The position numbers and the translations under genes are program-made. From Myrmaecium sp. VS I D KN 1 (lineage: Eukaryota; Ascomycota; Dothideomycetes; Valsariales; Valsariaceae), in assembly GCA_019775845.1 (NCBI GenBank), contig JADQAV010000022.1, forward strand, positions 324,830-388,829: DNA of 64,000 bases. The letters are read 5' to 3'. Of the stretch, positions 1 to 11,330 are shown piece by piece. The first letter of the stretch is position 1; every line of letters starts with the position of its first letter. The notes under the pieces were generated by a model, which did no database searches, had not been told where the DNA came from, and saw nothing but the letters and a program-made list of their open reading frames with translations.

Positions 1-1053
1 GGTTGTAAAGTACCAGATACATGTACCTCGACCTCAAAGACACCAACGACATATCGTAGAGCTGGTTACTTACGGTACTTACCTACTGTTCAGCGAGACA
101 CTGAATGCAAGAGGGTGAATCGGCTTTTCTCTGTGAGGTGGCGAGACGGAAGTCGTCGGAGCTCGATTCGCGTGGGATGTGCGCACAGGCGAATTCCTGG
201 ACAGAAAATCAGGCTCCAAGGCCGAGTCACGCAAGGTGTCGACGACGCCAGCGGTCTGCGTACGACCGGGAAAGGGTGGTTCCTTTTGCGCCTCGCTGCC
301 TGGATCTGCGAAGAGGCTGTTTCGGTGCGACCACGGACCCAAGGGGAGATCGAGTAGGTAGTAGATAGGGAACTGATACTAAAGTGCCGAAACATGCCTG
401 AGGCTATCGACAACACTTTGGTGGAGTGTTCTTATACTAGGTTATAGTAACTACAGTATGTACCTATATACATATCTCTCCGTATAGCAATGTCACTTCA
501 CACTTCCTACTGTGAGGGGCAAAGAGGGTGACGGCTCGGCTGCGGCAGAGGAGTGCAAGTTCTCCACGCCAAGTCCCAACGCGGAAGGTGCGCTATGCTC
601 ATTTCATTTCAGCCAAAACGACTGCCCCCTTACGATTCCCAACCCTCAACCCGACCACAAGCTCTCTACCGGTGCATCACCGCTGGCCTGTCGCCCTCTT
701 CTCTCAGTCACCCGTCGGTCACACCTCTTCCTCCTCGTACGCTCCCTTTCGACTCCCCCGAGAAGAGCTGCCGCGGCCACGCCAAACTGAGATTACGCTT
801 GATCTCGCCTTCCCACCGATAACCCCCCAAACGTCCGACGCTCCTTCGCGATCCTCCACCCTTCTGCGCCCTCCCTTTTCCTTCTCAAACCAAAGGCATG
901 TCGCCCTTTCTCGGCTGCATACACTCCCTCGTCACCCCTCATCATCGTATGCCGTACTAACATCCGTGGGCAGTTCCCTTCTCCCACACAGCCGTGTCGC
1001 ATCCGCCCCACTGCTAGCCAGTCGCATCCGCACGCCTTTTTCCTACCGACACG
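1..1053. other. No gene seen; leader/promoter of the G-gamma gene
   Basis: I see no coding region supported by family resemblance here. From about 600 to 1040 the + strand is rich in C and T (repeated CCTC, CTCTC and TTCC runs), the usual look of a fungal promoter and 5' untranslated leader, and it runs directly into the start codon at 1054. Open frames crossing 512-1208 are Pro/Ser/Arg-rich by-products of this composition. The first 500 bases show no recognisable feature; the window edge may cut a neighbouring gene's regulatory region. Confidence 0.5.
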
Positions 1054-1484
1054 ATGAACGCACCTTACGAGATCCGCACCGGCGGGGACGGCAAGACGAA
1101 GAAGCAGAGCATGGCCGAGCTGAAGCTGCGACGTTTGACCGAGCTGAACGCACGCCTGAGGGAGGACTTGGACCGCCGCAGGATCCCGGTGTCGGAAGCT
1201 GCCGCTGAGTATGGACATCCCCTCCGCGACCCGTCGTTTTCATTGCCAGGGAGATCGTTATGGGCGGATTGCTAACATGGTGATGTATCGCAGTCTGATT
1301 GCATTCACGGATAAGGAGCCGAAGGACTGGATGGTACCTTCACGGTGGGGAACTGTACGTTGCTCTCTCGGCCTATGAGGATGTTGGGATGTGTAACTGA
1401 CAACAACCCCGCGATGAACAGATTGACAAGCGTGACGACCCCTACGCGCCCCAGCAGTCCAACGGCTGCTGCGTGGTCATGTAA
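1054..1484 (+). CDS. gpgA: Heterotrimeric G-protein gamma subunit (Ste18/GpgA family)
   Basis: The gene has three exons, 1054-1208, 1294-1354 and 1422-1484, with GT..AG introns of 85 and 67 nt. The phases join cleanly to give 92 residues, close to the roughly 90 of fungal gamma subunits. The N-terminal half is a charged helix ([18 protein letters not shown]) that in this family forms a coiled coil with the beta subunit. A PKDWMVPS segment follows. The chain ends NGCCVVM, so the last four residues CVVM are a CaaX prenylation box, with a preceding Cys that could be palmitoylated. By family knowledge it anchors the Gbeta-gamma dimer to the plasma membrane for growth, sporulation and mating signalling. 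The beta subunit is not in this window. The CaaX ending appears only after both introns are removed, which supports the model. Confidence 0.93.
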
Positions 1485-3164
1485 TGGAGTGGCGGCCGGC
1501 GACCACCACCACAACCACCACCGTCACCGGTATGCGTGTGTGTGAAAAGTATGCGAAACCATCGGGATGTGTTACAACAAAGTCAGTGCAAAACGGCGTT
1601 CTTCATGCGGAAAACCTCTCTTTCCACCACTGGGAGCAGGAGAAGAAGAGGGTTGGGGTTCATTTTCTTTCCTGTCAGTTCGATTTGGCGACTTTTTCTT
1701 CTTGCGATGTCTACAAAACCGTTTCCACCCCCCTTCCTCTTCCTTTCTTTATTCCTTTCTTTCCCTTCTTGCTCTCTTTCTTTCACTTCCCGTCTTCCTC
1801 CTCTCCCGAAGCCTCTTGTTTGACGCTTTCCCCCTCGCCTTTATTCCCCTCCGAGCTTTATAATACCCCATATGGACGGGTTCTGAACCTTATTAGGTCT
1901 TTTTTCCCTTCTGCTTCCATTTCTTCTCGTTCGATCGACTTCAAGGCTCACTTTTATTGTAAAATTCTTTTCTTTCTATGATCTTGTTCAGGTGGGGGAG
2001 GAGGAGGGGGAGGAGGAAAAAGAGGAAGAGGATCCGGGAAGGGGAGAGGATTAGTGCACGGGGGGCCAATCTTTGTATGATACTGTAGACATCTTTCTCT
2101 CTTTCTTCTTCTTTTTTTCTCGCTCTCCCTCTTTCTCCCTCTTTGCGCCCATAAAATCGGAACCGAGATCATATTACGGGTACAACCACTTTCATAACAC
2201 GACGCGCCCATATTACGTTCTCTTGTACGCGTTGCAGATCGTGCGATGGTCATATATTGACTTGGTTTTTCGTGAATCGATGCGGAGTACGAAGCAGGTA
2301 GAGAAAGTCACCTCACGTCTATTGTATCTATTCGGGTTATCAGTGGCAACGGGACAAGAGGTAGTAGTCAAAAGGCGGGACAGAAGCCTCCACTCAACAT
2401 CCAATCTGCTATAAAGTATTAACACGTCCCTGGTATTGCCCGTCTTCACTATACCTCCGCTGGTTTAGATGGGTAGCGCCATCGTCGGCCAGGCGCGAAA
2501 CCCTTATACTGTAGGAACCATAGATCAGTTCATCCACGGAGAAATTCGACTTGACAAACAGATCACTTAACCTATAAATAACAAGTGAACAGCGCGTTAT
2601 AAGTACATCACACATCGCTGTTCATGTACATAAGATGTGCTTTACCGCACACAGTCCTCCCGTCCTTTCCCTTCTCCGCGCGAACAGGTGAGGAAGAAGG
2701 AACCGATGGGGCTCGGAGCAGACCGTGTCCTGGGCCCGCGGGCCTACCTTAGTCTGGAGTAATGGAATTAGCGGGTCTCTCCCGCCCGGAAATCCCCGTT
2801 CCTAGTACCTACCCCCCCCAGTGTGCCCCCCCTCTCCCCCTCCCCACGGATTAGTAGTTACTACTCAGAATCCGCGCCGTCGTCGAAGCGCATCCTACGC
2901 ACCGCCGTAGTTTTGGACTTTTTTTTTCTTCTCCTCTTCCTCTGGTCGTCTCACTGGGATACTCTTTGTGAATTGGACTGCTTTGTCGAGACTCATCGCA
3001 CTCGTTCTGCATCACGGAGTGCACAGATTATATCGGTCTCCATGAAGTCTCCATAGCGGCCCAGCACTCGACCGCCCTCCACACCTATCGTCCGCCATTG
3101 ATCACATCCCTTGGAGAGAGCCACCACCTGTGCAGCTCAAACCCGCTGCGATCCCTCTCCGCCC
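1485..3164. other. No gene seen; 3' region of gpgA and promoter of bHLH gene
   Basis: No convincing coding region. After the gpgA stop the strand is T/C-rich. A purine tract (about 1991-2052, GGAGG/GAGGAA units) is followed by a pyrimidine tract (about 2090-2150, TCTTTCTC units). The stretch 2640-3164 is the likely promoter and leader of the bHLH gene, with C runs near 2812-2845 and a T9 run near 2920. Confidence 0.5.
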
Positions 3165-5672
3165 ATGTCTCAACCTTCATTCAACAGCATGGCCGGTGCC
3201 GCAGACCAATCCTGGTCGACATCGGACGCTCACTTCGACCCCATGGCCACCACCGATGCCGACTTCGCCAGCTTCCTCGACCTCGACGGCATCGACCTCG
3301 ACCTGTCCATGTACGACACTGGCAACGGCAACAGCAACGGCAACGGTAGCGGCAGCGGCGCAAGCGCGGAAAGCAGCAGCAACCAGCAGCTGGCCGAACT
3401 GGCCGCCACCCTCCACATGCAGCATCTGGTGACATCCACGGAGATCTCCCCTCAGCGGGAGAACAACCTGTCCCAGGCGCCCTCGCAGCAGGATGCCTCC
3501 ACGCTGGCCGGGCAGTCGTCGCATCACTTCTTTGACTTCAACATGGCCCAGTTCGGCCAGATGCCTGCGCAGCAGCCGTACATGCAACCGCCCTTCCCCA
3601 TCACGCACGGTGCCGGCTTTCCCCATCACAACACCGTCCCGCCGACCCCCAACAGCGTCGAGATGCACGCCGATCCGGCCAAGTACCTGCAGCAGATGGA
3701 TGCGCACACGCGCGCCGTCATGGAGCAGCACTGCCAGTTGAGGAACGACGACGGGGTAGGTGGACGAGCGGGCGACGGTCACTGAGCGAAGCTAACCGTC
3801 CTTCAGGCATCCTTCACCCCCCTGGTGTCCCCGGCCGTCACTCCGCACGAGACCCGGTTCAACCTGCAGCAAGACTTCACGGTTCCGGGGGCGTACTTCA
3901 GCCCGCTCACCTCGCCAGCCTTGGAAGCGCAGAATCAAAACAACAAGCGGACGTACCACGGATACCAGACCTCATCGAGTTGCGCGACCACCTCGCCCGC
4001 CGACTTCGATGTCGACATGCTCGGCGAATCCGCGGTGCCTGCGCAGGAGAGCCGGAAGGGAAAGAATCAGCGCGCGGCTCCGCGGAACTCGCGCGTGCGC
4101 CAGTCCCCCATGATCAAGCCGAAGAGCAGGCGAAAAGCGACACTCTCGGCCGTGATCCCGCCGAAGGAAGTCAGCGACCTGCTCGAGGAAGCGCAAGGTT
4201 CGCGGGGTGCGCAAGCGTCGACGGCGGCTCAGTCGATGCCGTCAAGTAGCGGGGCGTCGGAATCCGACTCGATCTCACCGGAACCCCTCCCGGAAGGCGC
4301 GATGCCGCCACCACCACGACCCGGGTCGAGGTCCGTCACGCACTCTCCGTCCATCCAGGCCCAGCGCGGACGTCCCACGACGGTCCCGCACAGCGGCATC
4401 CACCCCGCCACCCCGGCCTCCCTCATGCGTCTCCAATCGCCCAACGTCCCCGGGAGCCAGCAGCACAGCCCCGCCATCTCACCAAACACGCACGCCTACC
4501 GCCCGAACAACCCACCGCTCCTCGAAGAGCTCTCCCTCCCCGAACCCGCCGACCAGCACGCCGGTCGTCGCCCCTCTCTCTCGCGCCTGGACACCTCCAT
4601 CTCCACCGCGACCGACAACCAACCGACCCCACGTCTCCACGCACGCAAGACCCCCAAGCTGAACGCCATGTCCACGCCATCCGGCCCCGTGGCCATGGCC
4701 GGCAACCCCTCCCCCAGCCCCCTCCTCAGCGCCCACACCTCGCCCAACAGCCCCAACATCGTCGCCGGCGCCGGCACCGGCTCGCGCCGCAGCACCACCG
4801 TCAAGAAACGCCCCTCTACCTCTAGCACGACCCCCGCGCTCATCTCCCCCGCGATCCGGCCCAAGATCTCGCCAAGCATCAAACCACTCCTCCCATCCGC
4901 CGACGGCGGCGGCGGCGGCGGCGAGGGCGGGATGGGCATCGGCATCGGCGGCGACCGCTCGGCGGCGACCGCGGCGGCGCTGCTGTCGGAGGAAGCGCAC
5001 GCGCTGCTCCTGGCGAGCAAGTCCAACTACCAGAACCTCCTGGACGGGACGCGGGTGCCCGGGGTGAGCTACCCGGAGGCGCTGAGCGAGGGCCTGACGA
5101 GCAAGCGGACGAGCCACAAGCTGGCGGAGCAAGGGAGGCGGCAGCGGATCAACGTGGCGTTGGGGGAGATGGCGAGGCTTTTGCCTGGTGGTGGGGGGGG
5201 TGGGAGTGCGAGTCCGGAGTTGGTGGCTGCTGGGGAGAAGGGGGAGAAGGGTGCTGCTGGGGAGAAGGGGGCGGAGAAGGCGGCGAGTAAGGCGGCGACG
5301 GTGGAGAGTGCGATTGTGTTTATTAAGGAGCTGGTGAGGGAGAGGGAGGTGAGGGAAAGGGAGGCGAGGGAGAGGGAGAGGGTGATTGAGGAGTTGCGGC
5401 GGAGGGTGAGGGAGTTGGAGGAGAGGGTGGAGGGGAAGGGGGGTGGAGGAGGGGAGGGGAAAGAGGGGGAAGGAAAGGGTGTGGAGGAGGGGGGATGTGG
5501 AGGGGAGAAGGAGATGGAGAAGGTGGGGGCGGAGGCGGAGGGGAAGGAGGTGGAGATGAGGATGGAGGGCGAGAAGAACGGAGAAGGTGAGACGAACACG
5601 ATCACGAGTACGAGTACGGACGCGCCTGCGAAGGACGTGTCTTCTTCGACATCGGAAGAGATGAAGACTTGA
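3165..5672 (+). CDS. palcA: bHLH transcription factor, Pho4/NUC-1 (PalcA) type phosphate regulator
   Basis: Two exons, 3165-3755 and 3807-5672, with a 51-nt GT..AG intron, give 818 residues. I chose the ATG at 3165 (MSQPSFNSM) because the following WSTSDAHFDPM segment resembles fungal orthologues; an in-frame upstream frame begins at 3111. The basic region KRTSHKLAEQGRRQRIN (about residues 626-645) and helix 2 SKAATVESAIVFIKEL identify the Pho4/NUC-1 class, whose members bind CACGTG-type sites and activate phosphate-acquisition genes. Between the helices lies an unusually long Gly/Glu/Lys loop of about 35 residues. A charged coiled coil (REREVREREARERERV) follows, then an acidic Gly-rich tail. 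Long Ser/Pro linkers fill residues 200-600. Coding-strand composition changes at about 4900 from C-ending to G-ending codons, leaving a polypurine 3' third. In the family, activity is controlled by a cyclin/CDK pair and nuclear entry; neither partner is in this window. Confidence 0.9.
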
Positions 5673-5750
5673 GCTGGATGATACACCAAAAAAGGAAAAA
5701 GGAGAAGAAGAGCGCCCAGGGAGACTGAGAGGCAATGTTGGCTTCGTGCG

Positions 5751-5770
5751 TTTTTTTTTTAAAAAAAAAA
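5751..5770. repeat. T10A10 homopolymer palindrome
   Basis: Ten T (5751-5760) run straight into ten A (5761-5770), 79 bases after the bHLH stop. It is a perfect palindrome of homopolymers. Such poly(dA:dT) tracts exclude nucleosomes and often mark 3' ends; that role is inference. Confidence 0.7.
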
Positions 5771-5869
5771 TCCTTCTTGGATTTTAGCCTTTCTTGTCAC
5801 GTCGTCATGAAGCGGATGAGAGCGTTGATGTTGATGTTGACGTTGACGTATACACGTACAGTAATGCAT

Positions 5870-5918
5870 GAGCGATGAGCGACGAGCGATGAGCGATGAG
5901 CGACGAGCGATGAGCGAG
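5870..5918. repeat. Heptamer tandem repeat GAGCGAY, seven units
   Basis: Seven consecutive 7-bp units read GAGCGAT or GAGCGAC (the last GAGCGAG), a 49-bp minisatellite about 200 bp after the bHLH stop codon. Flanking sequence (GAGTAAGGAGCGAGG) looks like further decayed units. Confidence 0.85.
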
Positions 5919-6526
5919 GAGTAAGGAGCGAGGCGTGAGGAGCGTGGAGAAAGATGTGATACTGCATAGCCTGGAGGGATGGGAGAGCGGTGGGTGGTTT
6001 TTTGTTTTTCTGTTTTCTTCTACTATCTTTTACCTTTCTCTTTCGAATTATTCCTTTCTTTTTTCATTTAGATTAGAGTCTTTGGATGGATGGATGACTC
6101 CCATCCGCTTAAACTTGATTAAAACCGGTTGGACCATCTTCCCTGTTTTATTTTTATTTTTCTTCTTCTTCTATTTCTGTGTATATACAGTTTATATCGT
6201 TTGCTTGGTACAGAAAAATGATCTTCGATACCTATATCCACGAGTTTCTATGCATATAGTATACTATCTTTGTTTATTGCATTTTCATCCGTCTTCTTGT
6301 TCTCCTTTCAAGAGGGGTATCCATCTCCATCCCTCAGGCCGTCATAAAGGCGCTCATAAATCTATCATTCATCTTCCCTGCAGTTTCCCGACATCGTTGC
6401 CGAAAGCATGACGAGGAAATAAAAGGTGGAAGAAGCTCTCGATTCGGTGATATATACGGACTTACGTACCCACCCCCTCTCCCTTATCCTTCACTTCTCT
6501 AAACCACAGCACCCTACCTGACCCTC

Positions 6527-8897
6527 TTACCACGTTCCTCCCCCTCCCCCTCCCCCTGCCGGTCCTTCTTCCCCTTCCACATCGACATCAACATCGACAA
6601 CCCCATCCACCCCAACCCCAACCCCAACCCCCTCCCTCTCTTTCCCCGTCCCCACCCCCGCCCCCGCACCACTCCCACCACCAAACCCAACCCCAACCCC
6701 CGGCGCCCTCCGCGCCAAAACCGCCAAAAGCACCGGATCCCGGCGATCACGCCCAGGATGCTGAGCGCGGACATGTCTGCATGTGTGTGCAAAAGCCCCG
6801 ACTAGCAGTCAGCGCGATAATCTCGTAAACGCAAAGAGGAGGAAAAAGAAAAGAGAAAGAAAGGAAGAGAAAAGACAAACCTCAACAAATTATCCGGCCT
6901 CGGATACCTCTTCTCCCTCCCACGCTCGGGCGGTTCCACACCACCCTGCTCCTCCCACTCCTCCTCCTCCTCATCCCGCGCCATCCCTTCCCCCTCCGCC
7001 TCCGGCTCTCCCTCACCGCCAGCATCCCCTTCAGCATCAGCCTCGGCGCCATCAGCGGACGCACGACGACGACGACGCGGACGCGCGCGACGCCGGCGCA
7101 CGGGCGGACAGAACGGGCAGGCGTAGCCGGGACTCCGGTGCACGAGACCGTGGCGGACGAGCTCGTTGCGGCGCTTGAAGCCGACGCCGCCGATGCCGCG
7201 GGCGCAGCCGGGGACCGGGCAGAAGTGCGGGCGGTGGGTGGAGTGGACGGTGGCGTGGGAGCTGTGGGGTGGTGTGAGCCCTTTGCTCCTTTCTTTTCTT
7301 TTCTTCTGCCCGCCTTGGGCGGGAGAGAGGGGGAAAGGGAAAGGAGGAAAGGAGGGACGTACTTGAGCAGGTACTGCGTGGCGAACGGCGGGGCCGTGCA
7401 GGATGGGTGCGGACAGCGGTAGTGGCCGGCGTGGTGTTGGCTCTGAGTTTGTTTCGGGTTCTGGCGAGGCGGGCCAGGGCCGGAGCCGGAGCCGGAGCTG
7501 GTGCCGGAGCCGGACGACACTATGCCACTGGCGCCGATACTTGCTGGGGGTCTGTTAGTGGTGGTGCTGCTGCTGGCGGCGGAGGACGAGTGGATTGGCT
7601 GGTTGTGGTGTCGAGGGTTGGAGGAGGAGGATGAAGAGAGGTTCACGGGAGGTGGGAGAAAGACGGAAGGACGGGGCCGTTGAGCCGGCCCGGAGGGCAT
7701 GCTGAGCCGGCGGTCAATGGCGACTGAGCTGGAGGAGGTGGTGGAGGTCACGCTGGGCTTGGAGGGGGGGTGGAAGCCGCCGCTGGGGGCGCTCTGGCTG
7801 AGCGGGGGGCCCGCGGGAGCGGTGCGGAAGTAGGGGTTGTAGCTGGCCGAGGAGGAAGAGGAGGGCGACGTGGGAGAGACGAGGGCGGGCGAGGGGCTGG
7901 TGAGGAAGTTCGACGGCGATCGAGCGAAGCTGCCGCTGGGATAGGCGGGGAGAGCGGTGGGGGATCGGGCGGTGGCGGAGCTGGACGCGGAGGTGAACGG
8001 GTCCCGATAGAGCGGCGAGCAGGCGTCCCGCTGGGTCTCGGTGCGAGCGGTGATCACGGAGCCTGCCAGATCGCTGAGTTGGCTGAACGGCGGGAGCTGC
8101 TGCTGTTGTTGTCGGTGCTGGTGTTGGGTCTGGTGCTGGCGCGGCATATCCATGTCCCAGTCCGGAGCCAGGTCCTGCAGCGCAGGCAAGGTCTGACGCC
8201 GGGGCTCTTTCGGGAGATGGATGGCCACGCTGGCTCCCTCTCCCACCACCCGCCCATCCGGCATGTCGTTTCCAGACGTGTAGGAGGTCAGAAGGTGCTG
8301 GAGGGAGACATCTCCACCACTTCCAAACCCTCCGCTGCCACCACCCGGTCCGCCATCCATCAGTCTCATCTCGTCCGTGCCATGCTCCGTCCCCTCTTCC
8401 AATATTCCCGCCGCCGCCACCGCCGCGCGTGCCGTCGAGACCAAGCTAAGCCCCTGAACAGCGGAGGTGGTCCGCGAGAGGGAGCTCGAGAGGCCCGAGT
8501 CCCGCCGCAACTCGGTCTTCCCTTCTTCACCATCTCCCTCTCCTTCTCCCTCGTCGTCCAGCTCCGCCTCCTCATCCTCGACGCCCTCGTCGTCCGACTC
8601 CGACTTCAGGCCCTCCTCGCCCGCCTGAATTGCGACGTCCGGGTGATTAGGGCCGAGGTAGCTGATGAGGATGGCGTCGCCCAGGTGGGGCTGGTTGCGG
8701 GAGCGGCGTGGTCTTTCTCCGGCGGCGCGGTGGCGGGAATCGGAGTGGTTCTGGCCATGCGACGGCGACGCCCGGGACGGTTGCGGCAGGAAGGGAGGCG
8801 GAGGGGAAGGGGAAGGGGTGGACCTGGGGTGGATTGGCTGTAAGCCCGGGGATCGCTGGATCGCATAGTCGGACTCGTCGTAGCCTGGCAGAGACAT
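6527..8897 (-). CDS. C2H2 zinc-finger transcription factor, fungal-specific
   Basis: Three exons on the minus strand, 8897-7363, 7261-6881 and 6776-6527, give 721 residues. Donors are GTACGT and GTTTGT; acceptors end CACAG and TGCAG. The first 480 residues are a Ser/Pro/Gln-rich disordered region. Finger 1 starts at YRCPHPSC (about residue 490). Finger 2 contains HFCPVPGCARG and RRNELVRHGLVH. Finger 3 begins YACPFCP and is completed only after the last splice, with RYPRPDNLLRHVRAQH. This PGC..KR.E..RHGLVH / CPFCP / YPRPDNL arrangement is shared by a family of uncharacterised mould C2H2 proteins, so it probably binds DNA in the nucleus. Unusually, finger 3 is split by about 65 residues, a poly-Arg stretch followed by a Glu-rich one. 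The tail after DPVLLAVLARR is a Val-Gly dipeptide repeat. The target genes are unknown. Confidence 0.85.
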
Positions 8898-11330
8898 CCG
8901 CTCCGTCTTCCTTTTCCGGCGCGATCAGCGGGAGAAGGGGAAAGAGAGAGGGAGAGGGAGAGGAGTGCGGCAGAGACGCACGCTGGCGCTGCCCTGGATG
9001 AACCGTTAGCCATTCCTTACATACTGCTTGGGAGGAACTGGTCACAGTAGACGGAGGAGTGGGATGATCATTATGATGACAAGGCTGAGAGGTTTGTGAC
9101 CCCTCTCTCCAGCCCTTTTCTTCCCCAGCTGCCCAACACGCAAGGGCGCACGAACGGAGTAACTGACCGATACAATAGCTCTGAACTCTTCTTTCTTTAT
9201 CCTTTATGCTCAAACAGGATCAAGCAACGAAAAGGAAGAGGGGGATGAATGGTGGGATGAACGAGGCGGCCAAGTAAGCAAAGAAGGTGCGGGGATGCGG
9301 GGCAGCAGCAGCTAAAGCAGTAGACAAGCAGAAGGGTAAGAAGAGCTCCCTTTCTTCTTTCCGTGCGGCTCTGCGATGATGTGTAGGTAGGGATGTCGGG
9401 TTTATAAGAGTTGCTGGGGAATTAGTAGTCAGTTCACATGGGATGCGATGGTGGGGAGGTTAGTAAACATATCAAAAGTCGCTGGTGGGTGAGTGCGGAT
9501 GGATGGATGGGTGAGGAGTATGTAAGTGTATGCATCTTGCCCCGAATGGCTGGAAGGATGGACGGGCTGAATGGCTGAATGGCGGGCTGGCGTCCTGGCG
9601 GGCTGGCGAGCGGGCGGGCTGGCTGGCTGGTCCATCTATCACAGGGCCGGAAGGATGCGAGGAGGATGCGAAGCGGAAAAGAGAGAGAAGAGAGAGCAGG
9701 GGAAGAGGAGCGAGGTCCGGTTGGTCGTTGTTGGTGGTGGGTGGCTTCCTTCGTGATTTTACTACCTAGCTAGTCAGAAAGGAAGAAAAGTGACCGACCG
9801 CATCAGAGTTGCCTCGGCGAGCCGTGAACGAGTTCGAAAACGTGCATGCATGTCTGGCCGACTAGGCTGGGATGGAACTGCAGCTACCCTTGCCCTCCAC
9901 GTCCCAGCCCAGCCCAGCCCATCTCAGCCTGAGCTCCTAAAGGGATCTACATTGTACATACGGTACCTCCCGCCTCAAAGCTTTGATCTCCACGTGGATA
10001 CAGATGATACAGATAGGTAATGTGGGCTCGTGGATATAAGTTAGATGGGACGAACGCGGAAGAAACCTAAAAAGAAGGGGGAAACCTCCCGCTTCCCCTT
10101 CTCCAGGGGCCCCGGCGCCACAGGAAGGTAGCTTGGTAGAGTGGAGATATCAGTATAAAAGTTCCCCTTGATGGTGGCCGTGGTGGTAGGAGTAGCGAGA
10201 GAGAAAGAAATGCGGGAGTGAAAGAGCGGTACGCAAACTCGTCAGCCCCTCGCTTAAATTAACCTTAAGATCGGCGAGAAGGGAGGGAGGGAGGACGGGC
10301 ACGGGTTCAGCCTTTTCCTGAGCCAAAGAAAAGGGGAACCATTAGTTATCAGAGAGTGGAGGGTGTGAGGAAACACTCGAAGAGAACCGTGGTACGCATG
10401 CTCCAAGTGCGTGCAGAGGCATTGTAGAAGGTAGAAGTATGATATACCGGGCATCAACACAGTACACAAGCTCTCCGTCCATACCATCCATACCATCCAT
10501 TCCATCAAAAGAGGACGAAAAGGCGGCGTAGGAGGAAAGAGGAAAAAACGCCTCAAGCAACCTACGGAGTAACATAAACGCGAGTCATAAAAAGCCCAGA
10601 AAGCAAAAAAAGCAAAGAAAAAGATAAACAGAGAAGGGGGATCAACAAGCCACCAAGACGGCCGATCCCCGCCTCCCCGCCTCTTCACAACTACTCCAGA
10701 TATCTATTCAAGTCTCCATGTTGTGGATATATAAGTAAATATCCATATATGTAAAGTACACGACTAGGAACCGATGATTTTTTCCCCACTCCATGCATTC
10801 CAGCAAAGGACTTATACCTGCTCATCCCGACAGGGAAAAAAGGAAACATGGCTGATAATCCGACGACCGAGAAAGATCCATCTCCGTCATCCTCTCGAAC
10901 TGATGTGAAAAACTCCTGTAAAAAAAAGGAGAAAGGAAAAACCTATTGATAATCTCGAAGTCATGGGAAGGAGGGGAGGCGCTCGGAAAATGATGGATCG
11001 TAGTTCCGTAAAACCTAACTCCCCCCCTTCCCGTTCGTGGCGTGCAATCGTGGTGGTGGTCGTGGTGGTGGCCTTGTTTCATGTGGACAGCCTATGGAAA
11101 GACGAATAAAAGAAGCCGACGATAACAGCACGTGAAAGTCCTCTTCCTTCTTGTTCTTCCTCTCCCTTTTCTCTAACCAGCCCTTCCACAAAAACAGTGG
11201 TACAGCCACTAGAGCTGATAGGGCAACTGGTGAAGCAAACGTGCTCGACAACAGAAAAGCAGGGCGCGTGATGACGACATAAACACGGCTTCCATCTATT
11301 GCTTTTGCTTGCTTTCCCCCCCTCGAATGT
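8898..11330. other. No gene seen; long upstream region of C2H2 gene and downstream of carrier gene
   Basis: This 2.4-kb gap lies upstream of the C2H2 gene (left) and downstream of the carrier gene (right). No open frame shows family features. The first kilobase is probably promoter/leader of the minus-strand C2H2 gene. A G-rich short-unit repeat occupies 9563-9630. A CACGTG E-box lies near 9990 and another near 11130, both possibly chance. A gene split into tiny exons would be hard to exclude by eye. Confidence 0.45.
9563..9630. repeat. GGCTG/GGCGG short-unit repeat
   Basis: This is a run of imperfect 4-5 bp units (GGCTG, GGCGG, GGCTGAAT) over about 68 bases, in the presumed promoter of the minus-strand C2H2 gene. 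It is simple-sequence DNA with no other meaning apparent. Confidence 0.6.

Larger units (their letters stand above)
5673..6526. other. No gene seen; convergent 3' ends of bHLH and C2H2 genes
   Basis: This is the gap between two converging genes. It holds a T10A10 palindrome (5751-5770), a heptamer tandem repeat (5870-5918), T-rich stretches from 5997 to 6180 and no supported coding region. Polyadenylation of both flanking genes probably falls here. Confidence 0.5.

Noticed and set aside
528-1208. 226-residue open frame overlapping the G-gamma start
   Set aside because: It reads through a C/T-rich leader in another frame, lacks family features, and conflicts with the well-supported gpgA first exon.
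4479-5735. 418-residue open frame on the minus strand opposite the bHLH gene
   Set aside because: Leu/Pro/His/Arg-rich shadow of the GC-rich, polypurine coding strand; the plus strand carries the recognisable bHLH domain.
5870-5918. Heptamer repeat as a CRISPR-like array
   Set aside because: Units are 7 bp and contiguous without spacers; it is a minisatellite in a eukaryotic genome.
6600-6700. CCCCAACCCC-type repeat as an interstitial telomere
   Set aside because: Fungal telomeres are TTAGGG; here the repeat is in frame and codes for Val-Gly/Gly-rich sequence in the last exon of the C2H2 gene.
7770-8843. 357-residue plus-strand open frame opposite the C2H2 gene
   Set aside because: Gly/Arg-rich antisense of a Ser/Pro-rich disordered region; no domain, and the minus strand has zinc fingers and matching splice sites.
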